A stretch of 64,000 bases of DNA from Apophysomyces variabilis (Eukaryota; Mucoromycota; Mucoromycetes; Mucorales; Mucoraceae), in assembly GCA_002749535.1 (NCBI GenBank), contig MZZL01000044.1:62001-126000 (forward strand), in the 5' to 3' direction. Shown piece after piece: positions 11,951 through 23,753 of this stretch. The notes under the pieces were generated by a model. It was not told the origin of the DNA and ran no database searches. It saw nothing but the letters and a program-made list of their open reading frames with translations. Every line of letters begins with the position of its first letter. Within the stretch, counting starts at the first letter, position 1. Position numbers and translations under genes: made by a program.

Positions 11951-14900
11951 ATGGCCGAGAAAACGGAAACTTTCGAGATCGTTGACGAGACCGTCATAGA
12001 AACAACAACTACAACTAAAATCACAAAAAGTACCATTAGCGGCACCGTCACCAGCTTAACCGTTGAGGAGCTCTATGACAAAGATAAATTCGATCTATCG
12101 ACCATGGAACCCGGCGACGTCTTCCAACTCTTACAGTACGTTCAACCCAACTGCTCCTTTTTTTTCATTTCTTCATTTGTTACTTCTTGTGATCGATTTC
12201 GCTATCTATTTTTTTTTTACCCCAGCGCCCCTGAACCTTTTTTGTACATTCTGTGATCTGGACTCACAGTCATCCAATTTTTATTGTGTTGCCATGATCT
12301 GTGTTTGAAATTGCTGACTTATGCTCGTCTTCATAGATCCAGCGCAGAGGGTCTCACCTCCGAGGAAGCCGCTCGTCGTATTGAAAAATTCGGTCATAAT
12401 AAGCTTGAACAAAAGGAGGTCAACCCTATCCTTCAATTTCTAGGGTTCATGTGGAACCCTCTGTCTTGGGTTATGGAAGCCGCCGCTATTGTCTCGATTG
12501 CTTTATCCAACGGCGAAAATAGGCCACCAGACTACCCCGATTTTATTGGTATTGTCCTTTTGTTGTTAGCCAATTCCATCATTGGTTTCATGGAGGAACG
12601 ACAGGCTGGTAACGCTGTCAAGGCTCTGATGGAATCCCTCGCACCAGAATGTAAAGTCCGACGTGATGGCGAGTGGAAGACAATGGAAGCAGCAGAACTT
12701 GTGCCTGGTGATGTAATTAGTATCAAACTTGGCGATGTTGTCCCTGCAGATGGTCGTCTTATTTCCGTAAGTAATGCCTTTTTTTATTAAGCCTTGACAA
12801 AGTTTGATGGACAGAATCGGCTCATATCATTTTGCTCTTTTTTTTTGACGTTAGGCTCATGGACAAGTCTCCATTGATCAAGCTGCTCTTACCGGTGAAT
12901 CGTTGCCAGTTGGTAAGGAGGCTGGCGATGAAATCTTTTCCGGGTCTACTGTCAAGCAAGGAGAAGCAGAAGCCATTATCATTGGTACTGGTGTCAACAC
13001 TTTCTTCGGTCGTGCTGCCAAACTGGTGGGTGAAGCCGGCGATGATGTCGGCCACTTGCAAACTATTTTGGCGAAGATCGGTAACTTCTGCTTGTGCTCG
13101 ATCGGTATCTTCATCGTTCTGGAAATCCTCGTCATGTACGCCGCTTTCCGTTACACTTACCGTCGCGGTATTGACAACCTTTTGGTATTGCTCATTGGTG
13201 GTATCCCTATTGCCATGCCAACCGTCTTGTCCGTCACTCTGGCTATCGGTGCAAAGCAACTGGCTGAACACAAAGCTATTGTGACCCGGATTACAGCTAT
13301 TGAAGAGATGGCGGCTGTTACCATTCTATGTTCAGATAAAACCGGGACATTGACTTTGAACAAGTTGATCGTCGATAAGCCTACCATCAAAACATATGCT
13401 GATTTCAATGGAGATGATGTCATTCTGCTTTCTGCTTATGCTTCCCGTACAGAAAACCAGGACGCTATTGATTTCTGCATTGTCAACTCTTTACCCGACC
13501 CTAAGCAAGCTCGCGAAGGAATTACGGAGCTTGAGTTCAAGCCGTTTAACCCTGTGGTCAAGCGTACGGAAATCACCTACCGCCGTGAGTCTGATGGTGC
13601 TGTGTGCCGTGTGACCAAGGGTATGTCGCACACAATCTTGGATTTGTGTACCCGTGACAAGTCGGAAGAACAGATCAGACTGTTAAATGAAGATGTGGAC
13701 GAATTTGCCCGTCGTGGTCTTCGTGCTTTGGCCGTGGCTGTTGACGAAGTTCCCAGTGGCGAAGTGGATGGTCAAGGCAAGGGTTTCCGTTTGATCGGTC
13801 TTTTGCCTATCTATGACCCACCTCGATCGGATACGAAGGAAACCATTGATCGTGCTATCGCTTTGGGCGTTCAAGTGAAAATGATTACCGGTGATCAACT
13901 TGCCATTGCTAAGGAAACAGGTCGTCGTCTGGGCATGGGTGATAACATGTTCTTGTCCAAGACATTGAAAGAAGGCCCTCCTGCTGGTTCAGGCTACGCA
14001 GATATTGATGAGCTTGTCTTACAGGCAGATGGCTTTGCCGGTGTATACCCAGAACACAAGTATGAAATCGTAGAACGTCTTCAAGCAATGGGCCATATGA
14101 CTGCCATGACAGGTGATGGTGTCAACGATGCCCCTGCTCTTTCCAAAGCCAATGTTGGCGTGGCGGTTGCTGATGCCTCAGACGCCGCTCGCTCCGCTGC
14201 TGATATTGTTCTGACCGAACCTGGTTTATCTGTCATCGTCGAAGCCATCATTGGTTCGCGCCAAATTTTTCAGCGTATGCGTAACTATTCTATTTACACA
14301 TGCTCCGTCACCATTCGTGTCGTCGTCGGTTTTGCTATTCTTTGCTTTGCTTTTGAATATGATTTCCCTCCATTCATGGTTTTGATCCTTGCTATTCTTA
14401 ATGATGGTACTATCATGACCATTTCGACCGATCGCGTCAAGCCTTCGCCTTATCCGGACGCTTGGAATTTACGAGAGATCTTTTCTTACGCTATTGTCTA
14501 CGGCCTCTACCTTACCGCTTCCACTGTGGTCTTTTTTGCAGTCGTGTTTAAGACTTACTTCTTCCGAGACAAGTTCGGCGTGGAGTGGTATGACAATGCA
14601 AACCACGAAATCTATCATTCGATTATCTACTTGCAGGTATCCACCATTTCGCAAGCCTTGATTTTCGTCACTCGCTCTCGTGGTTTCTTCTTTACGGAAC
14701 GCCCCTCAGTTATGCTCATGTGTGCTTTTGTTGTTGCGCAATTGGTGGCTACATTTATCTCCGTTTATGCCGACTGGCCATTTACATCCATGAAAGGCTG
14801 TGGCTGGTCTTGGGCCGGTATTGTCTGGATTTGGAATATTATCTGGTTTATTCCTTTGGACTTGATCAAATTCGGCATGCAACGTCTCTTCGAACCAAAG

Positions 14901-15209
14901 AATACGCTCCAGACCTCTCACGTCCCCTTGGCTGGTAGCCAATCGCGTCGCGCTTCTGCCATCTCTGGTACCTCTTCAGCCCGTTACTATGCCAACCGTA
15001 CCCGGTCCCTCAAATCCCTTGAACGTCCACAAAACTTTGCCAACAAACTGTTGGGCAAAGCAAAACGTAGTGTCGATGCGAAAGAAATGCGTCGCTTCTC
15101 TTCAGTTCAGGTAAGAAGAAGATCGATAAAAATGACACTTTTTGTGTTTCTAACATGCATTGAATAGACAAGCCATGCTGCTCAAGTTTTGAACGCAAAC
15201 CACTCTTAG
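11951..15209 (+). CDS. PMA1: Plasma-membrane H+-ATPase (P-type IIIA), 4 exons, about 970 aa
   Basis: Exons: 11951-12135, 12337-12766, 12855-15110 and 15168-15209. This pump couples ATP hydrolysis to proton export and builds the gradient that drives nutrient uptake. Seen in order: a Thr-rich acidic N-terminus, the [18 protein letters not shown] cation-ATPase N-domain, a membrane pair near [12 protein letters not shown], the actuator motif LTGES, the phosphorylation motif CSDKTGT with Asp at about residue 366, the KGMSHTIL nucleotide-binding region, [15 protein letters not shown], and the C-terminal membrane helices. The tail after the last helix is long and rich in Ser and Arg ([22 protein letters not shown]), as expected for an autoinhibitory regulatory domain controlled by phosphorylation. 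The final 13 residues come from a 42-nt exon. Length is slightly above the usual 900-950 residues. Assignment is very secure. Confidence 0.97.
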
Positions 15210-15747
15210 AAATGTTTTTTTACTGTAAACACAAACGCTTTATTTGTTTTACTTTCTTCTCATTGTAACGTTGCTTTATATAAATTACCTTTGCGTAAGA
15301 AAAAGTCAACAAGAAAGCAATAAGAGGTACAAAGCCTAGAACAATAATCAATCATTAAAGAAAAATTTTCCTTCGTACCTCATTCATATGCCTGTAAACC
15401 GCAATCGAATAGAGATAGACCTTATTACTAATAAACTCATCGTCAAATTGACTATGAATTTGTCTGTAAACAGCCTATTTGAACTTGAGTAGAGTAATTC
15501 ACAGCAATCTTGTTGTGAACCTAACAAAGTTTTGATTTTCGACGCCCAAGTTTGAAGTGCAAATCGAAAGCAGGAGTCCAGTAGAGAAACACCTGATCTC
15601 TCAAACGCAGGGAACTAATTTTGATTTGGATACATGGTTTATACAATAACTTTTTTCATAGGTCCAATACATAAGAAAATAATGTACAGGCTAAGTGACA
15701 TATACATGGATGGATAGTTTCTTCTCTTTTGCCGATCTACGGTAAGA
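15210..15747. other. Convergent intergenic space
   Basis: About 540 bp between the PMA1 stop and the GATA-factor stop on the opposite strand. AT-rich, with probable 3' UTRs and poly-A signals of both genes; nothing else seen. Confidence 0.4.
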
Positions 15748-16569
15748 TTAAAACGGCTGCTGTTGTTCCTGCAGAACTGAGCGAAGTATTTCACACCGGC
15801 GCTCGAGCATGGCCAAGAAGCCTCGCATTTGCTGAATATTCATACGTTCTAACAGTGTTCGAAATCTTGTGTCATCGAAGCTCACTTCTAGTCTTGACCT
15901 TTCTTCATGACGCCGGCGTTTCTGTCCTCTTTGCTTGCACATAGTTTGAGGCCTGTCGCGCTGGTGAAGCTTTGCATACAAACCACATGCGTTACAAACA
16001 GATTCGCCTCGTTCGTTTTTGCGCCATAAGGGGGTATTCGTTTGTAAACAATTAGCGCATCGTTGCGACTTGTCACATGATATATTCTGGGAGGAAATGG
16101 CTGATTTCGGAAGTTTTGTTTGTTGCTTTTGCCGAATATGCAATGGTCTATGGACTCCATACTGTTTGAAATAAAGGCCACAAGCGTTGCAAAGTGAGTG
16201 TGCACGATCAGGCGTGCGTCGCCACAAAGGCGTTTTTGTCACGTGGCAATTGAAACACTCCATTTGTTTAGTTGATCTATCTGCCTTTGTTTCGTCATAC
16301 TCTTCAGGAACAATGATGGAAGGATGTGCTGGGTTATCTACTGTTACTAGTGATGTGTATTCTGTGGTATTCTGCCAGTACGAATGCAAGACTTGCAGGG
16401 CATAAGGGTCAAACATGACGGAAGAGCTGTCGAAGGAATCTGTAGAGCAAGTTGGTGAGGGTAGACTGGATGGATCGGATACTGGTGAAGGTAGCATGTG
16501 TTGCATTAGCTGGAACTGCTCTTGAAATACATCGCCTGAAGAAAATGTGTTTGAATCACTCATAGCCAT
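15748..16569 (-). CDS. GATA transcription factor with two zinc fingers, 273 aa, single exon
   Basis: An intronless frame from the ATG at 16569. It encodes a DNA-binding regulator expected to recognise (A/T)GATA(A/G) sites in the nucleus. Finger 1 has Cys105, 108, 127 and 130 (CX2CX18CX2[21 protein letters not shown]); finger 2 has Cys171, 174, 192 and 195 (CX2CX17CX2[20 protein letters not shown]). The linker is short (about 40 residues) and lacks the cysteine-rich module seen between the fingers of siderophore/iron GATA repressors, so an iron-repressor role is not supported. The basic tail after finger 2 ([15 protein letters not shown]) could be a nuclear signal, and the C-terminal 50 residues look helical. 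The N-terminus is Ser/Pro/Gln-rich and acidic. The regulon cannot be inferred from the sequence. It is convergent with PMA1. Confidence 0.93.
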   Translation of the reverse strand: MAMSDSNTFSSGDVFQEQFQLMQHMLPSPVSDPSSLPSPTCSTDSFDSSSVMFDPYALQVLHSYWQNTTEYTSLVTVDNPAHPSIIVPEEYDETKADRSTKQMECFNCHVTKTPLWRRTPDRAHSLCNACGLYFKQYGVHRPLHIRQKQQTKLPKSAISSQNISCDKSQRCANCLQTNTPLWRKNERGESVCNACGLYAKLHQRDRPQTMCKQRGQKRRRHEERSRLEVSFDDTRFRTLLERMNIQQMRGFLAMLERRCEILRSVLQEQQQPF

Positions 16570-19537
16570 GTTGAAAACTGGAGGAAGAAGAAAAAAAAAA
16601 AGAAAGAAAAAGATTGCGCGTGCTCTTTTAATATTTGGCGGGAGTAAAAGAAATCAAACTTTTTCTAGCCTTCTTAATCAGAAACTTTTTAATGTACTGT
16701 ATAAATATATAGTCTGCTATGGCTTTTTTGACTCATGCCTAAAACGCATAAGGCCCTTCTCCTTTATTTATGGCTGGAGAGAACCATTCCCCCATTGTTC
16801 AATGTAGCATGGATCTGTCCTGACATTGCTAGCCAATCGCACGCAACCCTAGCATCGCCCAGCAGTCGGCGATTACATATCAGTTGATCGATGATTGGGG
16901 GAAGATTAAAGTACCATTTCGTTCATGGGAACACAAGATAAAAGATTGTTTTCTCTTTTAAAAAGGCGTAGCTCCCTGTTTCGGAAGCCATACTCAGTAA
17001 GAAAAAGTTGACAGTACATATAAAAAACAAATTAAAATAGTAAAACTTTGCCATATAAACACAGAAATGGCAAATGTTCCGTCGCCATCCAGCTTCTTCC
17101 GTTTTCGTTGCTTTGTAATAAAGAAATTAGAAAAAATACCTCATACTTGAGAGTAGGCCGATTTACCAAAGAGTAGAATCATTCTAATACATAACAGAAC
17201 GCTGCGACAAAACCAGTTTATTCCTGTATCTGCAACTTGCTATATTATAAAAGCAAATAGGCTAATTCCTCGCGTGTTAAGCTGTGTCACGCTGCTGCTC
17301 GTACGACCGCATTGTACTCCACAAAGTCAGCTGCTCCCATTTTCTGTTTGTTCCCTTCGGTAGGACAATGAGAGTTCATCCCCAGAATTATTTTCTTTCG
17401 CGCACTGGAAAAATTGACGTCTTGGAATGCAATGCACGGATTCGCCATTCCTTTTCCCTTTGTGTGACAAACTTAGGAAGCAAAAAAGTTACTTGCTTGC
17501 TTTTGTTATTTTGTAATAACTAATCGATGTTTACAAATAAAAAGGAAAAAGCGCCCTCTGTTGGGGGAAGTTAATTTGCTCTTAACAGCGCAGTTTAAAG
17601 GAATTCTTCTAAGAATATAGGTTTCATGAAACAGATTAGGGCGATCCTTTCATGTCTTCTCTAGTTCAGGCTGTACAACCACATGTTGCCTCAAATCTCT
17701 CAAACTATGACGACGATCTGAACGATAAGCGACTTAACTCTATACGCTTGCTTATTTCTGATCGGCAGAAGGCTTGTTATTTCTTTTTTTGAGTGTATCT
17801 CACGTTTATTGCGCCAAGTCACATCAAACAAACTTTCAGGCGGTTTATTGCGCAAGGGAACGTTGGTCCCCTACCGATTTAAAAACATTTGCCGCGGTTT
17901 CCAGCCTCACTATGGCAACATCGACAATTTGGTGCTGTGCATCGTTAGGCAAAAAGTTCAATAGACTCTTAACTTGCTACTCATATGATTATCCTAGATA
18001 TGTTTTTCCATGGGTGGAGACGAAGCCATGTTGGTGTGTGTATCACGCTCATATAAAGAAAACTTACTTAGCTATTGAAAGGTTGGTCGAACTATATCCT
18101 TAAATTTCTTGTTCCCAAAATTAGGGACGTATGAGGCGTTGGCTTAGTCGCATCGCAAGAAAACAATAAGTTCCAAATATGGAAATGGAGTTATGGTGAC
18201 TAGAATCTGTTGAACGTGGCCAAAAACCTATTTCCCTTCTTTGATTGATAGCGCTTTCTCTCGTACCGAACAATTCATCTCGTTGTTGTACACCCCTTTT
18301 CCTTAAATCTTTCCCTTGCACTAAGAGTATACTGTCAGGTGTTTCTCATTTGCTGTTATCTCAGACTATTGTTTTGGTCTTTCAATAGTTGCATTGCAAA
18401 ACGACCATATCCCAGTTTATAGAAAAGTTTAATACAGCCATCATTCATATCCTCAACAAGGGTTCTAACATGGACAAAACGTCAAGATGTAGGCTCTTCA
18501 GGATCGAAGTTGTTTCTTCTCCTAGTTATCAACGATCTATAAATCAATGGTGCCACAGATAACCGCCATATGATGTCTTTTCCAGAGCGTTGATCACATA
18601 TTCGGAATCCCGATATATTCAGCGATTTTCCTCAACCATTCTATTGAACAAAGTTCCGAGCTGTTTTCCTGCCCAGCGTGTAAAGATCGGTTAATGTTGC
18701 ACCGATACCTGCAAAGTTCCGAATTGCGCAGAAAAGCTTGGCTGACTTCCTTCTATTTCTATGATAAATACAAACCTTAACATGAGCGAGTGCTTCTTTC
18801 TTCTTCTTCTGTCTTGATATTGCTTTTGCATTGGAGCTATCTGTTTACGGTTTGAATCTCGAAGTGGATCTGGTGTGCTGGAGTTTTTACTGTTTGTTAT
18901 AAGCGATAAGAACAGAAGTTCCGAGCCCAGATACGACCATGACTAATCAAGACCGTTATTGATTCGTTCGCGCGTTTTGTTTCAGCAAGCTCCGGCATAA
19001 TACGATTTCTTTCCGACGGTATATAAATATTGTTTGGTAACATGTTCCTCGTTTTCTCCAATCAAGGAAAGAGATTCTTTTTCAAGGTGGAACAGATATG
19101 GCTAAAACGAACCACTGACGGATCAAAGCGTTCAGCAAACAGTTTAAGTTGAACTAAATAGACAAAGTGTCTCATTTGACTTGGCAAGATAGTAGGAATT
19201 CTAGTCATTATCCTGAAACGAATGGCTTTGCAGCCTATCGAACTACTATTATTCCAGATCTAATACAAAGTTTAGCCTCTTAAGTAGTGCGAAGGGATAT
19301 ACATCGAGTTTGACAACGGCACACCACTCTCTCCCGCTGGAGCTGCAGACTCCTGCACAAAGTGCGAAACACTTAACATCAAGCTATCTACACCTATTAC
19401 TAAACTGATCCCTTCTCAATGGTATTTCCAGGTTCAAGTCCCTTTCACTCTTGTCTCCTAACGAAAATAGGAACTACTTTTCATTTAGAATAGCTTATGC
19501 TGCCAATTTCTATATGCATTAACGATATTTTATTCGA
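16570..19537. other. Gene-poor region upstream of the GATA factor
   Basis: Three kilobases with only short open frames (17284-17523, 17774-18103, 18121-18321) that have no motif and mostly lack a proper ATG start. A TATAAATA string at about 16700 lies 130 bp upstream of the GATA-factor start and may be a promoter element. I see no RNA gene or transposon end. Confidence 0.4.
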
Positions 19538-20558
19538 TTAACGAGTACTATCCAATTTATGCGTGGTCATGACCAGTTTCTCGCTCAATGGATCAACCTT
19601 TCTAGTGACCTTGTCAAGTCGCTTATTCTGGGTGTCAAGTTCAGCATTCATTGTTAATGCCATGTTCTTGAGTCTTGCAGTGGCATCACCAAGAAGATCC
19701 AAGTTTTGGTCAATTTCGTCTTCAATGGCATCGTCTTCTTCATCTTCTTCAAATTGATATTTTCTGCGATCTGCTTCCGAGCGCCCTCGGCGATATCCAG
19801 AATTGGCATTGATGCGCTCATTCTGGCGTTGTGCAGTCTCGATACGGGCTTGAGACTCATACTCAAATTGGCGGATTTCTTCTCGCTCTTGCATATGATT
19901 GGCGTGGTCTTGACGTCGAGCCTCCAATTCCTTCCGCTCTCGGGAACCTTTGGTAAAGGGATTTTTGACGACTGGAATAAAGATTGATCGGTTTAGCTGT
20001 TTAAGTTCACTAGCCTGCGAGGCTGCTCGGTCTGAATATGCCTTGGAGAGATCCAGGTTGCGGTCGACATTTGCGATTTGTGCTAAATAAAATTTATCCG
20101 AGTGTCAAAAAACCAAAGCCTCCAACTTTCTTCTCTAACTTACTGGACTGTTGGCCAAGCATAGTCATGGTATTGCTTGCTGTTTGTTCCGTTTCGTGGA
20201 TTTTTTGCAGCGCATTACGAGTGCTCTGCAGAGTGTCATTCTTCACATTGCGAATCTGCTGTTTTAGACCAGCTACTTCCTGATCCTCATCTTGCTCCTG
20301 TTCGTAACCACCACGTTCGTAACCACCACGAGACTGGGATTGATATCCACCTTGGGTGCTTGCTGAACTGTATTTTTGCTGTGCTGAACCAAATAATTCG
20401 TTGCGGTCATCTGCCTCATCCTTCCTAACACCGTAACGACCCTGACTTTCATAGCTTGCGGGAGTAGGAGGATAATTGGAAGAAACTGTGGAGTTGGTAT
20501 CCTGATCAAAAGGGTTTGTTGATGGTGGGGCTGCCTTTTCCTTTTTTCTCCAGAACAT
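19538..20558 (-). CDS. SEC9: SNAP-25/Sec9-type t-SNARE, 2 exons, about 319 aa
   Basis: Exon 1 is 20558-20144 and exon 2 is 20082-19538, with a 61-nt GT-AG intron. The product pairs with a syntaxin and a synaptobrevin to fuse secretory vesicles with the plasma membrane. Seen: an N-terminus MFWRKKEKAAPPSTNPFDQD with an NPF motif, a Tyr/Gly/Gln-rich linker, the first SNARE helix (about 100-160, with ALQKIHETEQTASNTMTMLG then QIANVDRNLDLS), a charged linker containing NPFTKG, and the second SNARE helix (LDLLGDATARLKNMALTMNA onwards) near the C-terminus. There is no transmembrane segment and no Cys cluster, as in yeast Sec9. An in-frame ATG further upstream (20627) would add 23 residues; I prefer 20558 because its product begins like other fungal Sec9 proteins. 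Assignment is secure. Confidence 0.92.
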
Positions 20559-22240
20559 GTTGAGTAGTAGTGAGAGATTGAACGAGAGAGAAGTGTTGCG
20601 GGGCGGCAAATTGTCTGCTTTTGTCATCTATTTTTGGTACCTGTTCACCAGGAAACTTGATTGGGAAGGCAATAACCAAATCGTGCTACATTACCAATTG
20701 TAAATCATGAGCCTCCTTCAAAACTCGATGCCCTTATACAGCTCACCGCAGTGACAAGACGCAAAAAAAAGATCGGCCAGATCTTCTTCAACTATCTGGC
20801 CAGAAGGGATCCCTTGTCCAATTCAAGATCCTGTCTATTGGTAAAAGAACGATGTAACGATCTTGCACTTCCTGTTGCAAAGTGCGTATCATAACAGTCT
20901 TTTACCATAGCAGTGACGATGTGCTATACATGATTAGCGTTCTACTATTGTAGTGCGATTGGATTCCATACGTTGTTATACAAAATTGTTGTAAATTTAT
21001 TCGGAGGCACCCGCTGGAAGCCCAAGAAGATGACAAATTAAATCATAGTATGATCATAACAACAACTGAAAACAAAACAAGAAATAATTCCGCATAAGAT
21101 TGGTATCCTAACGGCGTGCTAATCTACTTTAAATCAAATATTGAAACAATGAAGATAATTTACCACGCCAATTAACTGATAATAGCCCTTATTTGTCCCA
21201 TTCATAATCCTTTGTATTAATGTTGTAAATGCTAGGATTTAAGACAAGGTATTAGTGGGACTTTTATTGTTTAATAAAAGCGCTGAATCTAGATATTTCC
21301 ATTAATCGCACTCTATGTTTAATGTGTCGATCCGATTGTCTTCCCTACGATATGTCTTCCCTACGATATCTCAATTCAATTAATAATTGCTACTGCACAA
21401 ATGCTGGATGGAACTAAGGAACAGACCAACCTTGATGCGAAGCATGATTGCAAAGAAAACCAGTGAATGCAAAGCAATAACACTACATGATCATTATCAT
21501 AAATCTGCAGTATGTATATAAACTGGAACACAAGTTTTGGAAATTGCTGTTCTCGCCGTAGGCGAAGCTGGAGATCCAATTGGGCAGGTAACATTTGGAC
21601 AATAGCTGAACGTGACAGACGGAAATAGAACGGATAAGGGACAATTGTTTCTTTCGAGCGTTTGTATATGTGTATCGTTTATCTACAGCTTCAAATTGTA
21701 TAAGAAGTTAGTGATATCTGTAACCAAAAATAAACCAGGATAATCGAGATGAGCTTAGCGACATATGGCGACGGATCAGAAATGGAACTTTTTGAATGAT
21801 GGCCGACGCCAAAAAGGCAAGCTGTTGTCGTTGACAGAACCTGATTTCTGAGATTCGGACTCCTTTTGTGCGGATCTTGAGATAGAGGAACGACCCAGGT
21901 CAATTATCGACATGGAAAAATGGAAGAAGATGACGTTTGAGGTTGGATCATCACGAAACATCCTCTATAGAACAATTATCTTCCCAAATTTTTGGATTAC
22001 GATTTTTTTGCCATTGTCCGTCAGGCACAAGAAAAATATAAATGGGAGAGAAAATTGATATAATAAAGAATAGGTTTTTACGATCCCTATTTTATTACCT
22101 CATCGTTTCCCTGATTTGCTGCAAGTTTGAGCGATCAACTACTGATGGAATAAAATTCAGATCCAAGCAAACGGCGCTATTTTTTAGCGATCTGCAATAT
22201 GATTGGTCCTAAAATTGAGGAAAATTAAAACAAAAAGTAT
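20559..22240. other. Intergenic between SEC9 and the tRNA gene
   Basis: About 1.7 kb, AT-rich, with short frames only. A small direct duplication of a sequence containing CTTCCCTACGATAT lies near 21340-21370. No gene is supported. Confidence 0.4.
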
Positions 22241-22312
22241 GCCTTCTGCCAGAATCGAACTGGCGACCTTCTGCTTACTAGGCAGACGCTCTGCCAACTG
22301 AGCCAAGAAGGC
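22241..22312 (-). tRNA. tRNA-Thr (anticodon AGT)
   Basis: A 72-nt cloverleaf on the minus strand: acceptor stem GCCTTCT pairs with AGAAGGC, the D arm is GCTC/GAGC, the anticodon stem TCTGC/GCAGA encloses the loop CTAGTAA with anticodon AGT (plus positions 22277-22279), and the T arm GCCAG-TTCGATT-CTGGC is perfect. There is no intron. Anticodon AGT, with A34 normally modified to inosine, reads threonine ACU/ACC codons. It lies 235 bp from the left end of the CACTA transposon. Confidence 0.95.
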
Positions 22313-22544
22313 AGTCACAGTTTTGACACTGTGTGTAGTAGTAGGCATCGAAACTACCATTTGAGCAGCCAAGTTATGTGAGAAGATGCTCAAGGACCCA
22401 AAGAAAAAGTTGTAGAAGTCTCAGAGATGTGCTATGTTTAGTTGGGAAGATATTCATTCTCAAGGTTCCTAAAATCTTTATATTTTTATTTTCAGTTTAA
22501 TCAATTGCAATAATTTTTTTAATTTTATTTTGATAGATGTATTG

Positions 22545-22547
22545 TAT
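22545..22547. repeat. Target-site duplication, left copy (TAT)
   Basis: TAT directly precedes the CACTATG terminus at 22548. The same TAT follows the right terminus at 29504-29506. A 3-bp duplication is the hallmark of CACTA/EnSpm insertion. Confidence 0.85.
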
Positions 22548-22567
22548 CACTATGACCACAGGGTCAA

Positions 22568-22596
22568 CTAAAAGTAGTAATATTTACTACTTTTAG
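22568..22596. repeat. Perfect palindrome next to the left transposon end
   Basis: Two 13-bp arms, CTAAAAGTAGTAA and TTACTACTTTTAG, separated by TAT. The arms carry the same motif that is repeated throughout both subterminal regions, in both orientations. It may be a paired binding site for a transposon-encoded protein (inference). Confidence 0.8.
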
Positions 22597-22619
22597 TAAA
22601 TACTAAAGATGCCCTGTTA

Positions 22620-22870
22620 GTTATAAAGTAGTAAAAAAGTAGTAACTACTAAAATTCAACTACAATGATAAAGTAGTAGAAAAGTAGTAACCACTACAAT
22701 TTTAGACAGCGATCAAGTAGTTAAAAAGTAGTAACCACTAAATTTTGAGACAGCGATCAAGTAGTTAAAAAGTAGTAACTACTAAATTTTCAGACAGCAA
22801 TCAAGTAGTTAAAAAGTAGTGATTACTATAATTCATAGTAGTAGTAAAGTAGTAATAAAGTAGTGATGGT
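22620..22870. repeat. Left subterminal repeats of the CACTA element, including a 44-bp tandem array
   Basis: The core AAGTAGT occurs more than a dozen times. Within it, a 44-bp unit beginning GACAGCGATCAAGTAGTTAA is repeated three times with unit starts at 22705, 22749 and 22793 and only a few differences between copies. In plant CACTA elements such subterminal repeats are bound by an element-encoded protein (TnpA in Spm). Confidence 0.85.
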
Positions 22871-23753
22871 AAAGTACGTTTTATTGGATAAAAGAACCCA
22901 TGTAATTACACTAAAAAAACTAGTCCTATATTTTTGTTTACATTTACTTACCATGACCAGAAAAGAAAAATATGTGCAAACGCATTTTAACAAGGATAAT
23001 AACCTTACAATGAGAACAACGATTAATAAATAGAGTTAACGTTGTCAGCCAAAAAGATTTTCAAAGTAAGCCTCATAGATAGCTGCAACACAAGGATCTT
23101 ATGAAATACAAAAAGATGAGTAACTATAAACCATATGAAAAGGATCCTTTACCTTATAGCCGTAATGAAAGTGAGAACAGATTCCAAGTCATCTGTACAA
23201 TAGCGATAAAGCAGTGACAATGCCGTTTACTGTGCAAAGCTTTATACTAGTATACTAAAAAAAGAGAGTGTTAAACTTTCAATTATAAGCACAGCAATAA
23301 GAAGTAAGCAACTCAATTACCTTGGTGAAACTGATTTTGAGTGCTGAAGCTGTACAGTGTTTTGTTTGGAATGAGGCGCAAAAGTAATAGTGATAGTTGA
23401 GTGTACTATAGGAGGTGTAAGAAGACGTTGTAAGAAATAAACAAATTACCTATTGACTGACAAAAAGCACTACATAGAATGCCCATTAGCGCCAACACTA
23501 ATTGCCTGTAGTATAGAGAGGTTAGCATGTACTTCGTTAGACAATAGTACCTATACAAACAATGTTAGAGTAGAATGAAGGAAAGTAATGACTTGCACCC
23601 CAAAAAAAAACTTTAACCGGTATTAGGAGAGACGAAAAGAAGAACAAAAGAAGAAAAAAAAACGATGGTGGGAACTTTTTACTTGGTTTTTTGAGTCGAT
23701 CTTGACACAGATTTTTATTGGTTAAATAGTTCTTATATCTGACGCAACCTATT
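22871..23753. other. Internal transposon sequence, left arm
   Basis: About 0.9 kb between the left subterminal repeats and the end of the accessory gene. On the minus strand there are several GTAAG-like donor and AG acceptor sites and short open segments (one ending in AIYEAYFENLFG then a stop near 23045), so further 3' exons of the accessory gene are possible, but I could not join them in frame. Confidence 0.3.

Noticed and set aside
12822..13284. Frames on both strands inside PMA1
   Set aside because: Shadows of the conserved H+-ATPase coding sequence.
17774..18103. 109-codon plus-strand frame
   Set aside because: Begins at a non-ATG codon, no motif, composition like the intergenic flanks.
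22600..22870. CRISPR-like repeat-spacer appearance
   Set aside because: The 44-bp units are near-identical over their whole length with no unique spacers, and the genome is eukaryotic; they are transposon subterminal repeats.
22957..23460. Extra small exons on the minus strand in the CACTA left arm (one open segment ending EAYFENLFG)
   Set aside because: Plausible splice signals are present, but I could not connect the segments to the accessory gene with consistent phases.
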